A DNA stretch of 64,000 nt from Diaporthe sp. PMI_573 (Eukaryota > Ascomycota > Sordariomycetes > Diaporthales > Diaporthaceae), in contig JAJTUP010000002.1 of the NCBI GenBank assembly GCA_021399435.1, forward strand, positions 1,488,001 through 1,552,000, in the 5' to 3' direction. Below are positions 1 through 11,600 of this stretch, piece by piece. Made by a program: the position numbers and the translations under genes. Every line of letters begins with the position of its first letter. Within the stretch, counting starts at the first letter, position 1. The notes below the pieces were generated by a model. It worked only from the letters and a program-made list of their open reading frames with translations, had not been told where the DNA came from and ran no database searches.

Positions 1-832
1 GTCCAGGCCCATGTCCAGGCGCTTCTTCTGCCCCCAAAAGTCGGGTCTCCTCCGTTTCCCCGCCATCATCATGTAGATTGGCCCCAGCGTCTGTTGTGTG
101 ATGAGCGTGCGCACCATTTCTTTTTTGGAAACTTCCCATTGAGTGGTTTGCAGCGAAGATTTGGCAAGACAAAAGTTGGAGCCTTTGAAGGCCAGGCCGG
201 AGGTGTAACTTGGAGAACAGTGCACAGCCTTTTCAGACAGCGAAATATGGTGGAGAGGACAAGAACAGATGAGGGGTTAAAATTGCCTGAAGTCGTATGT
301 AAGATGCGGAATGAATAAAGAGAGATCCAAAATAAAGAGAGAGAGGTTGCCTACGTGATCGAGGCAAAAGTGGCCGCTGCCCGGAGTTTCAGGCCGACAG
401 TCAACCTTAGCGGCCGTGTCGGTGCCGAAGGTCCCGGGGCAATGCTGGATGACGCCCTGGGATGTCGTCACACAGGGCACCGGCGTCCCTTTCGAGCAGC
501 AAGGAGTGGTTGCTAGCACGGTTCGGCCGGGTGAGAGATCTATTTCGCTAATGCACGTTCGATCGATCTAGAAGTATTCTCTGGGGCGGTTTCGAAAGGG
601 AGGGGGCAGGTGTGGGAAATGCCAGTGCCATTTCCCCCGTAGAGTAAGCGGGAGCACATATATGCTTCCACTGAGGAAAGTTTATTCACGGGGCTTGGTT
701 CCGGAAGACAAGATAGGGGTTCCGGCTAGGGGTTGGGCTGTTTGCCATGTTCTGAAGCGAGTCAACCATGCTGAGTTCTGCCTGCAAAACCCCACCCAAT
801 GGTCGAGACGAGAACGAGGAGGACTTACTCTT
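1..832. other. No supported gene
   Basis: I see no coding region here. Open frames are short, lack recognisable motifs and have no plausible splice partners. The stretch lies beyond the 3' end of the gene at 833-1677 (minus strand) and may hold its 3' UTR. Confidence 0.5.
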
Positions 833-1677
833 TTAACCCTTCTCATGTGCGCTAAATATGTCCAGGTTTGCTTTCGTAAGCTTGTCCTTGCTCGGGAGAG
901 GGTCTGGTTGATTCTCCGCGTCCACATCTGATCCCTGGCTTGCAGAGCGTAGGGCCTCGCGAAGAAGCGCACGGGTTTCGGCATACCAAGAGTCGACGCT
1001 ATAGCCGGCCATGTGGTGCGCCTCCCGGTCAATGTCGACCAGGTCACGTTTATAGTCCCAGGTCTCGCCGGCGGCGCGGCGATCTTTGATCAGTCGGGCA
1101 AGCAACATGTCGCCTTGCTCATCCGATGGGCGGTTTCCAAACCCACGGTCATCGCTCATGTCCCCGTACGAGTTGTCCTTGAGGTACCAGGCCACTTCGT
1201 ATGCCAGGCGCAGGCTTTGCTCGCCGGGGAGCCTCGCCAGCCTTTCGATGGCCGGAAAATGAGAGCATTGAGCAGAACTGAGGTCAGAAGAGTGGATTCC
1301 AGTCTGCCTTCCTGAGGTATCGGCGCAGAGTGGCTCCCAGGTGTCGTATATCCTGGCCTTGATCTGCTGCGCCACGCCCTCGGCAACATTGGGGCGCGAT
1401 TCCAGGAGGCGCTGGAGGGAGTCGGGTGCTTCTGGGAAAGAGCAGGGTTAGTCCTGCGCAGGCCAGGTGTGGTATGTGAGATTGGCGTCGTACTTGAGGC
1501 GAGCCCACAGCTGTTGATGAAGTCCAAAGCCTCGTTGAGGTGGCGCTGAAGGGCGGCAGTGGCCTCATCGCCACCGGCAGATGGGCTGGGCTTGGTCTTT
1601 TTGGGCGGCCGGTCCCCCTGGGCAGAGGCCGGGTCAGTGCCATCTTCCTGGCTTGTTCTTTTCTGTCCCGGAGACAT
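833..1677 (-). CDS. Two-exon hypothetical protein, about 260 residues
   Basis: I do not recognise this protein. Exon 1 is 1494-1677 (ATG at 1677) and exon 2 is 833-1431. The 62-bp intron has donor GTACGA, a GACTAAC-type branch point and acceptor CCCAG, and joining the exons keeps one frame, which is the main support for the gene. The N-terminus is basic and low in complexity (KKTKPSPS). It is followed by a helix-like stretch containing LNEALDFINSCG and then a charged C-terminal half with many Asp, Arg and Glu residues. There is no signal peptide or membrane segment. The strand is opposite to the neighbouring NLR-like pseudogene. Low-complexity content and the lack of a known family leave some doubt that the start is right. 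The downstream frame and the intron are more secure. Confidence 0.55.
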
Positions 1678-2520
1678 AATAGTCTGTTTGCAGCAAAACC
1701 TATCATGGTTACTTTCGGTCTCAAAGAGGTCAAGATGGAGGAGGGACTGGCTGATTCGTGAAGTGATCCATCTGCTTGGGGATCTGTGAGACCGGTCTGT
1801 TGATCGGCGCAGACCACCGACTACCCACAACACCTGCTGTCCTCGTTCCACGACAGTTGTTACAATCTTGACTTGCTTTTCCTGCACCGCATTGGGCCAC
1901 TGAGGGCGAATTTCTCTGCTTCGCCGACCTTCTGTTACAGAAAGACGCAAGATTGAATAAAATTGGGTTAGTGCAACGTGTTCCTGCCGGGCCGTACGCC
2001 TTTACAAGTATCATTTGCTGGACAGGCACCTAGCGGGGTCAGGGGGCGTCGGGCAGACTGCAGTTCTCTAGAATCTGACCCTCTACAGTTGGCGGGAACG
2101 CGGACCCAGGGAAAGATCCATCCATCATCCGGACTGGACGACATGAGCCGGCAAAGTTTACACAACCTTGTGAAAGCTTTACCCTCACCACCGGCTATGT
2201 GCACGCAACAGATCCGCAAATTCTGCGAAGATGGTGAATGCCAGGGCGTTACTGTCATTTGCCGCCGCTTAGTCTAGCAGAATCTATCGAGGTCGGTCAC
2301 CAACACATATTTACAAACTTCTCAATCACAAATATTTCCATCCCCAAATTCTCACAAATCAGTATGGAAGTTGACCAATTTGCCAGTGGTTGGAAGCCTG
2401 ACCGGGACGAGATCATCACCGCCTTCGCCGATTATCTTGACTCACAACGTGCGACGCATACGACGACTTGAAAGTGCTGAGGGGGTTCCAGTTTACCACT
2501 GGGCACTTGCCCCCTGCAAT
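1678..2520. other. Intergenic, no supported gene
   Basis: Divergent intergenic region between the minus-strand gene ending its 5' side at 1677 and the plus-strand NLR-like pseudogene. A 36-codon frame starts at 2364 just upstream of the pseudogene. It could be a lost N-terminal piece, but nothing in it is recognisable. Confidence 0.4.
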
Positions 2521-5500
2521 GTCAGGTAGGACCAAATCACCGACGCCCTCTACTACTTCGGCCCCACAAGCATCCCGGACGAACAACAATACCAAGGAGC
2601 CTTTCGGCTTGACAACTGTATTTCATCCGGCAGAAGCCGAAGAGATACTCGCCCATGTTGTCTTCGTCCACGGCCTTGGAGGTGGATCGGAGCACGTGTA
2701 CAAAAGACGGCGTTTTCTGGCCTCGGACTCCGCTCTCAAGAACAGTAGCACTCTCAACTTAATGACTTCTCAAGTCACTTTTGAGTTCTACGTTAATTCA
2801 TTCCAGCATACGAGACGCTGGTGTGAGACTCCTCACACATTCTTGCAAACCATGTATGTCGACGCTAACGGAACAGTAAAGGCTCCGATCATCATTGTCT
2901 GTCACAGTATGGGCGGCCTGGTCACAAAATGTGCCTTTATACTCTCGAGGCAGTTGTCGATATATGAAGAAGTTTGTGCGAGGATAAAAAGATATCGTGT
3001 TCATCGCTACACCCCATACTGGTTCAAATCTGACCGGGATCTTTGATAAGCTTCTTCGCATGTCCTCCGGGTTGAAGCCCTATCTTCAGGACTTGGGACG
3101 AGACTCGGATGTGGTTCGGTCAACTAACGCTGAATCCCCCTCGGACTCGGTCAATTTGATGCTTTATTCCTTTTACGAGACTAGACCTCTGACTGTCGGC
3201 GGCCTTCGCGAGGTGATGATCGTCCCCAAAGTTGAAGCTACGTTGAACTACCCTCATGAGCAGTCATCACTACTCTATGGCGATCATCGAAGCATTTGCA
3301 AGTTCTCGTCAGTCCAGGACCGCAACTTTGTCGCCGTTTGGCGGGCTATAGCTGCCTGTATTGCAAAGCTGCAGAAACAACAGACACAGTGACCGCCGAG
3401 CCTATTATCGCAGTCAAATGCTAATCTCAACCGATAAATTAACATATGGGACCCGCCTGTCGATGACCTTTACCGAGTCAAATCTGGCCGACTCCCTGAA
3501 TCCTGTCAATGGCTCTCAGAGAGCTCCTCATATCAGCGCTGGTTAGGATCGTCGCCTTCGAAGATGTACTGGCTACGGGGCCCTCCGGGCTGCGTCAAAT
3601 CATATGCTGCTGGCTTCGCCATCGAAGGTCTGGAAAACAAGCAAAAGAGATGCTGTTACTATTTCTTTGTGTACGGCGATCGAACGAGATAGTTGATGGA
3701 GAGCTTTCTTCTGTCAACGAATCGGCAAATGACGGCTTTGTACCCCGAAATTCAACGAAGGATTCTTCGTATTCGCAGCAGAGATCCCGGAGTCGCAAAA
3801 TCCGATGATTATAGGACTCTACTCGGGAAATACTGGCAACAAGGAATCTTGCAGTCGGACATTAGCGAAGAAACCTACTGGGTTATTGACGCATTTGATG
3901 AGTGCCGACATGGTCAGGAGCTTGCAAAATTTCTACTCCGGGCGGAGGAAATGTCTCGCGGAATGATCAAAATCTTCATCACGACAATAGGCACATCATG
4001 ATGTGCCGACCATTATATACCGGATAGCCGAGTTCTTGGACATGACATCAACACTGATGACATCCAGTCTAACATTGCGAGATTTCCTAATGCGCATACA
4101 TTTGAAGCGCCAGGGGCCAGTCTAGAAGTGCGCGACACTCTGAGGGCGCCTAATCCTATCAAAGTCCAACGGGTGCTTTCTCTGGGTCATTCTCGTCCTC
4201 GAGAATCTTCGAAAGATTGTCGGCACGCAAGCCAGGCTCCGAGCCTTGGAGGAGCCTCCACCAGGGATGGACCAACTATATGCCAGAATAGTACGAACAA
4301 TGTCTGACAGGGAGAGGGCCATATCGAAGACCATTTTAACATGGGTCTCGCTTGCCATCCGGCCCCTGACCACTTCGGCGCTCAAATATGTCATCGAACG
4401 TTTAGCGATGGATGAAGTTGAAGATATACTCATTTCGAAATACTGCAACGATTTGCTTTATATTGACAAGCCCGGCCGGGTCAGGATGGGACATGCTAGC
4501 GCAAGAGGCTTTCTCCTCGAGACATAAATTCGGAGCTGGATGATGAACTCACGATAAGCAGAGAGGACGGGCATAGGATGCTTGGGATGGCCTGTTCAGA
4601 CTATTTGAATGGGCCGGAGACGAAAGTCAAACCCAAAAGGAAGATGTTTGCAGTGGCATAGGAGCCCTCCGTTTTTGCTTCATATGCGTGCGAGGCTGCA
4701 CATGAGCATGTCAACAAAAGCTCGGCGCTCGACTCCGAAATCCTATCAGCTTTGGCTACGTTCTTGAAGACCAATGTTCTATCTTGGATCGAAGAGCTGG
4801 CCAAGAGAGAAAAGCTGGACACAATACTTCGCTTCGCTCAAGTACTCAAAGTGTTCCTGCGCCGCAAATCCCGAACAGACTTGTTACTTGGAGGAGAGGT
4901 GGTCGTAATCGAGGACTGGTCCATTGACTTGGTAAAACTTGTGAGCAAGTTTGATCGACAACTTTTAATGCATCCGGAATCAATACTACATATTATACCG
5001 GCATTTTGTCCTCCGGAGACCGCTCCTCATGCGCAGTTTTCGCGCGGGATGGGAGCAGCTCTCACCGTCTCTGGGCTCTCGCCCCGAACTTGGGATGACT
5101 GTCTTTGCACACTCGTACTAAGCCCTCTACAGCAGGTTGCCTCAGGAATGATTCGCCGCGAGCGCCTAAACTCGATTGAAACCACTGATAACAACCTTTG
5201 TATTGGTACCTCCCTCAGCAGGATCGCCATTTCCAATGACCAAACCAGCCCCAAAGAGACAGCTTGGGACCACCAGCAGCCAGCCCTACACCCCGAATAC
5301 GGCACACCCAAACCCCTTCTCGCCAGTGCAAGCAAGAGACTCCTCCGTCTGTGGAACACAGAGACCTGTGAACAACAATTGGAAGTTTGCTGCAAGCAGA
5401 ATGTTCTGGTCATTTCATTCGTCGACGATGGCCAAATGTTACTGGGTGCTCTTGGGAATAATACAATCCTGGCTTTGAATCATATTGACCGCTCTACGAG

Positions 5501-6344
5501 CTCCACCAGCTGGACTGGCATTCTCGAAGAGCCGCACTACACCTGATACTCGGGCATTGCTGCGGAGCAAGCAACTTTCAACAAGAAGTTGGGCCTCCTT
5601 GCCTTGGGTTACCGGCACAGACACGTCCTAGTCTACAACTACGATCAGGAATCCTATCAAATTTTCGATCACCAGGATGGCCTTCCCGATGACATCAACC
5701 AGCATGTATCTATATCCATTTACTCCATGGCCTTCAGCAACCTCCCCGAGAGCCCGCTGCTGGCTGTGTCCTTCTCGTGCTCCGACCTCGTTCTCTTTGA
5801 CGTCGAGAAAGGCACAGTCCAAGCGCGTGTCACGCCAGCTTCGTTCTCCCATTTTCCCTCGTCTCCGGACGGGAGAACTCCCGCTGCTGCAAGGCAATAT
5901 GGCGCCATTGCTTGTGACCCAGACGGACAATCCTTCTTCGTAGGCAGAGAGGACAACACCATCTCAGGTTATGACGCCCGCACAGGATTACCGGCAGGAG
6001 TCTTCTTCTCGCACGTGGTAAGTGTTAAAGACCTAGGCCTCGGAGTCAAAGGCTAGCTCAAGCTTCTCGTCAGCGCGGACACCGCTGGTTTTCTCATGGT
6101 CCACAAGCCATCGAGGAACACGAAGAAAGAATGGGCCGCGCAGCAGCTATTTTCCCACCGAGCATCCGTAACCGGAGTCCAGCAATTTATCTCCAACAAG
6201 GACGTGACACGGCTTCTGATTGTATCCCACGATCAAGCTTGTCTTCACTCGATAGCGGACGAAAGGAGCTCGCGTCCTGGTCCCCTGTTCTATAGCGACT
6301 GTGAGCAGGCAGTTTTCCTCATGGGCGCTCACAGTCTTCGCTAG
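2521..6344 (+). pseudogene. Decayed NLR-like STAND gene: alpha/beta-hydrolase, NACHT, WD40-like
   Basis: Fungal NLR-like STAND proteins couple an N-terminal effector to a NACHT switch and a repeat sensor. All three parts are readable here in order, but in several frames. The lipase-like domain has VFVHGLGGG near 2660 and CHSMGGLV near 2900, and it continues in another frame from IATPHTGS (about 3000) to YGDHRSICKFSS (about 3280-3305). The NACHT part has a Walker A-like GPPGCVKS near 3585 (Val in place of the usual Gly or Thr before Lys) and a Walker B-like VIDAFDEC near 3885. The C-terminal part (about 4750-6340) holds degenerate beta-propeller-like segments such as LASASKRLLRLWN and LFSHRASVTGVQ. 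Lesions: a frameshift near 2990, an in-frame TAG at 3690-3692, a stop after 4001 and a frameshift near 4525, with further breaks in the propeller. Too many for introns alone. The 3' limit is uncertain and may reach about 6690. Confidence 0.85.
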
Positions 6345-6697
6345 TACATATATCATCCAGTGATCAGGGCCGCTATGCCTGAATTCTGTTTTTCTTTTGT
6401 CAAGATACACTGTATGCATGAGCCTGCTTCCAATCCTACCAAACCAGGCTCAAAGGGTTCCAGTATATCCTGGGATGGCCGATAGGTTCTTGACAAAAAA
6501 GGTCCCAATCCGAAAGCCGCCGAGACATCCACCGTTCACATTGATACGATCCTTATACGTACCCATGAAAGGAACACTTTCGAAGCCTGCGAAGCTTTGC
6601 GTAGTCGACAAAACCAAGCCTCCTCAGACTCTCCCCAACCTGTCATGCCACTTATGCCCTTGCTACATCAGACCAGCTCCCCGCGGTTTATCTCCCC
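6345..6697. other. Tail of the pseudogene region or intergenic
   Basis: No intact coding sequence. It may contain further decayed sequence of the NLR-like pseudogene and the 3' UTR of the convergent minus-strand gene that ends at 6698. Confidence 0.4.
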
Positions 6698-8021
6698 TCA
6701 CATCTCAACTTGTCCCTCTTCCAATACACAAATGTGTCCGTCGTCATCATGGATGGCTCTTCGGACGAGCCTGGGCCTCATATTGGCGGAATTAGCCAGT
6801 TGCACACAGCGGACGAGTGCGCAGCCTGTCGACGCGGCCATCATGACCAAAAGTTCTTCGGACTGCATCCTCGGGGGAAGAAAGGAGTGAAAAAGGTCTA
6901 TCTGATTCAGGCTCTGGAATGTTCTCATCCGCAGAAAGGCTTCCAGCAATGTGAGCCGCCACGGGATAACATCTCGGTCGAACTGGAAGCCGAGGACCTT
7001 GAGACCGCGAGCGGAGCGGCCGATCTTTCTGAGGACTTCGACCCAGAGGCTACCGCGCACGTTGACACCTCCCGTGACGGCGAACTCTGTATGTATCTTG
7101 AGTCGAATGTTTCGAAGGTTGACTTGATTCCGCTGGCCAATCCGTCGGAGCCACGCGTGCGCATAAGTGGAGCCTTCGGATCTTCTGTTAGTCGAGTTCA
7201 CATGATCCCAGGAAGGGGCCAGAATTTGGTAGACTGTCCACGGGGCCCAAGGATCCCAAGGACCAACCAATAGCCTAGTTCCAGTAGATTCCCAGCACTC
7301 ATTGAACGGCAGCAGAGTATGAAAGCATGGGAATTTGCTTACTACCAAGGACAAAATGTTTCTCGCGGAAGAAAACAGCGGTCGCCTCATAATAGAGAGT
7401 CTTACAAGCCATTAACGGTCGGATAGTGCGGTAAGCCCCAGCCCAGCTCTGTTGAGGGGGTTGAGGGAGATGAGCGTCATATCCGAACATGTTAGAGCCG
7501 CTGTTTTCTGTTAGCTTGCAGTTGGCAACCTTGAGCCATATCTGCACTGGACATATGTCTGTGTTATTTCTCTCGGAGGTTAGATACGTACTATTCCATG
7601 GTGTCGGTGACCGAGCTGTAGAATTGCCCTCGCCAATGAATGGATGGCTGTCCGAAGGCATTGTAAATGGGGCCTGTTTGCACCGGAATGTGACTTCTCT
7701 TGCCGACATACACCTCACTGCATATCTTCAAGTCAGCAACTCTAAGAAAGACAGCTTGATCCGTGTGGACACAGCGCTCAGCCAAGTTACTTACGGTCCG
7801 TGTACCGAGTGAATGAGGTTGCGCACAATCATTACCCGCAGTTCAGTGGGCAAGTCCATGATGCTGCTCATTTGAACGCCAGGGCTTGTCATGGTCTTCT
7901 TCGGCTTCTTCTGCTTGGGTGGGTGTGGGCGTGAGCGCAATTGAGGTGGAAGTAGCTGGTCAAGACTGGGTGGATGCCTGCGAGCTGCGATGCGCTTACT
8001 GCGTCTGGGGAGCCTCGTCAT
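6698..8021 (-). CDS. 2EXR/DUF7730-like (F-box-like) fungal protein, splicing partly unresolved
   Basis: The first exon (7795-8021, ATG at 8021) encodes a basic N-terminus followed by MDLPTELRVMIVRNLI, the start of the F-box-like 2EXR/DUF7730 domain common in filamentous ascomycetes. It ends at donor GTAAGT, and a 77-bp intron to acceptor ATATGCAG (next exon from 7717) keeps the frame. A later segment near 7380-7430 has MACKTLYYEATAVFFREKHFVL, which fits the usual Cys-x-x-(I/L)-x-x-EA-x-x-x-(F/Y) core of this domain. A long terminal segment (about 6698-7270) reads on the same strand and contains VRGSLWVEVLRKIGRSARGL. I could not fix the junctions between these last segments without breaking the frame, so exon limits after 7717 are tentative. 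The gene could be damaged. The function of this family is unknown, and some members may be ubiquitin-ligase adaptors. Confidence 0.6.
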
Positions 8022-8688
8022 CTTCAAGGAGTGAAGCCGTCGGCCATGCAGAGTATGAATGATCAGTCCCTCCTTGATGTCAAGTGGTGGTGACGGGTGG
8101 GTGGTGGCACTGGGTGTGCTGATTGTGTCCTGGTTTGGGCCGCCTTGTAGCGTGTTCCCCCAGGCAGCAGTCGAGCTAGTGAAGGGAGGCAGTTGCTACG
8201 AAAAGTGTTAGGCAGGCAGCTCAGCATGAGAGCTCCCCCCACTGACAGCCTAACAAAATGTAGTCCTGATCCCAAGCTAGACTTGCTAAAAGTGAAGAGT
8301 ACCTAAGTCGCTACCCAGGCAATGTAGGTGAGCAGTTGAGCAATGTGGCAATCACAACAACCTTGGATAATCAAGAAAACAAAGCCGTGCACAATGGGGG
8401 ATTTGATGAAACAGCGGTTTCAATCCGGCAATGGCATGGATCTTCTATAAGTTTCAAATGCCAGCAGATCGACATGCCTTGTCAGAATCCAAAATTTGCC
8501 AGGAAGACTTCCTTTGGAAACTCCTCTCGCTTAAACCACCTTGCAAGCCTTGGGGCCTTCCTGGTTCTCCTCTGTTCGGACAAAAGTCGGTACAGCCGGA
8601 GAAATCTAGGACATATGTGAATTTCTTGTCTTCTTCTCATCTACTTCTATGCCTGTTCTAGGAGTATCAAGTCTTTGCCGGACGCAAA
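8022..8688. other. Intergenic, 5' side of the 2EXR-like gene and 3' side of the hybrid synthetase
   Basis: No coding region seen. It should hold the promoter of the gene at 6698-8021 and the 3' UTR of the synthetase, whose stop codon (TGA on the minus strand) is at 8689-8691. Confidence 0.5.
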
Positions 8689-11600
8689 TCAACACACTGG
8701 AGCGGCACGCATTCGTTCCAGGTATCTTCGTAATGAATGCTGATCGACCGGCGGCACTGGACAATCTTTGCCCCCGAGAACATGCTGTCCAGCGGGGGCG
8801 CTCTTAAACATGGCAGCCGCTTTACCCTCGTCAGCAAGCCTGTCAAGCAATGCCGCAATGCGGGCCAATGGCCCCGTCTTGTGAGCGGCAGCATAAGCGA
8901 GAGCCTGTTCCCGCCACTGGGCAAACGGAACGAGGGAGTGCCCGCTTCCGGCAGCGTTCAAGAGATCCGAGAATTCGCGGAAGCTTGGGGACTGCGAGCC
9001 CACGAAGTCGAAGTCGAGGCCGACCCGGGATCCATCCCGGGTCGCGATAGCGACGATGGTCCTGCACAGGTAGTCAACGGGCAGCACGGCGGACAGGTCG
9101 GCGTCCAGCAAGGGGAAACCGCCCATCTCAACGCTGCCAGCAATCAGGCTGTGCAGGAAGTCGCCGCGGTCGCGCCGGAAGTGGCCCGTGGACACCGAGG
9201 CGGTGATGAAGGGGAGGCGGTACACGATGGCCTTTGCGCCGCGCCAGCGCGCAGCTGCCACCATGCGCTCTGCCGTGTACTTTGATGTCGCGTAGCCGTA
9301 TTCTCGGTCGTCTTGGGAGATGCCATAGCCTGCGTGTATGGGTAAGGTCGATACAGTTGAGATGTGGTGGAGCATTTTGGCACGGCCGCGGGAGGCCATA
9401 CGGAGCACCTCGTGCGTGCTGATCACATTCGGACCTATATAGTCGTCCAGTGGCCGCATCCAGTCGACCAGTGCGCCTGCGTGGAATATGGCATCGGCAT
9501 TGTCTGCTATCCCGTCAAAGGTTTCCTCGGAAAGGCCAAGCAAGCTCTCCGACATGTCACCCACGACTACATGGAGCAAGGAGCCGTATTCGGGCTTCCA
9601 GAGGTCGTAGTCGGAGAGGCTGGCGACCAAACGCTCTCTAGCTTCTTTGATATCACTACCCCTTATCACACAGTAGGCGATGATGCCCATTTCCAGCAGC
9701 TCGTGTAAGATAAACGCGCCTACAAAACCCGTAGCGCCTGTAACGAAGGCAGACTTGGGTCGAATAGTACACTCGCCTGCAGGCCCGATTTCAAAAGTAA
9801 GACTTGCGTCGAGGCAGCCGTTCCTGACTAGCGCATAGTCAATGCTCGAGGTACTTGTCGTCGAAGTGGGAGGAGTCACGCTTCCGGAGGCTGGCTCGCT
9901 GGATTCGCCCCGTGATTCCTCCTGGTTCTGCACCTGCGATAGCAGGACCTGACTCAAAGACGTCAAATTGGGCTGGTCGAGGATGGTGCTTATGGGTAAA
10001 GCCAAATTGGTCGCAGACACGAGTTGGTTCCTGGTCAATACCGCTGTCAACGAGTCGATTCCGATGTCCCTCAGGGGCAGGTTCATATCAACATCATCCG
10101 GCGACGAGAACCCCAAGGTCTTGGCTACCGTTGTGCTGACAAGTCGCATGATGATAGATGCGTGTTCCTCGGGAAGCGCTTCACTCAGAGCTGTGTGCAG
10201 ATCCCAGTCCTGAGCATCTACATCGGTGTGGCTCCGCCCCATGCCTGGGCCAAGTAGTGACCGCAGTAAAGAAGGTACGCCACCTCTGTCTTCATAGTAA
10301 TTCCGAAGCCGATCCAAGTCATATGCGGCTGCTACATGAAGTGCACACCCGCTGCGCACGGCTTGATCGAGTAGTTCCAGTCCATCCTGCGATGTGAGAG
10401 AGTCCAGGCCGAGCTGGGCGTAGCGAGCGCGAGAGGTTTCGCTCAGCTGGGCTGCCATCCCCTCACCTTCCCAAGCGCCCCACGCAATAGAAGTAGCCGG
10501 TAGATCTTCAGCGCGACGCAAACAAGCAAGAGAGTCGAGGAAAGTGTTCGCAGCGGCATAGTTGCCCTGACCAGCTGTACCCATGACACCCGAGACGGAC
10601 GAAAATAGGACGAAAAGATCCAGATCCATGCGCTTGGTTAGTTGATGCAGGTTCCAGGCGCCGTCAACCTTCGGCGCGAACACCGCATCGCACCGTGTTG
10701 GAGTGAGGGCCGAGATCACACCGTCGTCGATGACAGCGGCAGCGTGGATCACGCCGCGCAGGGGACGGCTGTCGTTGAACAAGGAGAGGATATCTCGCAC
10801 GGAGTCTGCGTCAGCCACATCGCCGGCCACCACCGCAGCAGCAGCCCCGATCTGAGCCATGTCATGAGCGAGTGCTTCGGCCCCGGGCGCACCCATGCCT
10901 CGACGCGAGACCAGAACGATGTCGCGGATGCCGTGGGCTTCCACCAGCCATCTGACCACGCGTTGGCCGATCCCTCCCGTTCCGCCAGTCACCAGCACCG
11001 CCCCGTCCTTCCGGATAAGAGACCGGTCGAAGGGCCGCATTTTTGGAGACCATGGCTCAACACGTTGCATGCGTGGCACATGGACCTGCCCACCGCGCAC
11101 TGCACATTCGGGCTCGCTGTCCAGCATGAGGCAACTGGCCAATGCTTCGAGGTTGGTCTCGCCCCTGCCTAGGTCGACCAAGCGTAGTCGTAGCTCCGGG
11201 TGCTCGTTGCAAGCTGCCCGCATCAAACCCCACAAAGGTGCCGCCCCGAGCCCATCGGCTCGGTCCTCGTTGTTGATGCTAATGCTGTTCCGTGTAATCC
11301 ACACTATCGGTGGAGCAGGCGTGTTTTGTGTTGCTGCTTGGACTTGAGCTAATGCTTTTGCTGTAAAGTCACGCGCTTGTCTGAGGACATCATTGCCCGA
11401 GTCCCACAGGCAGAGCAGTCCTTGTAGCCCGTGGGCGTCGTGGAGGTGTGAGACAGGAATTGACTTGATGCCCGCGGATGACAAGGCAACTTCAATTTCC
11501 TCGGCCCAGGCCACCTCACCAATTGGACAGAGTATTCCCCAGACACCATCAGAAGAGGATCTGTCGACTTCTGTGCGCAGCCACTTGATATCAAAGCCAA

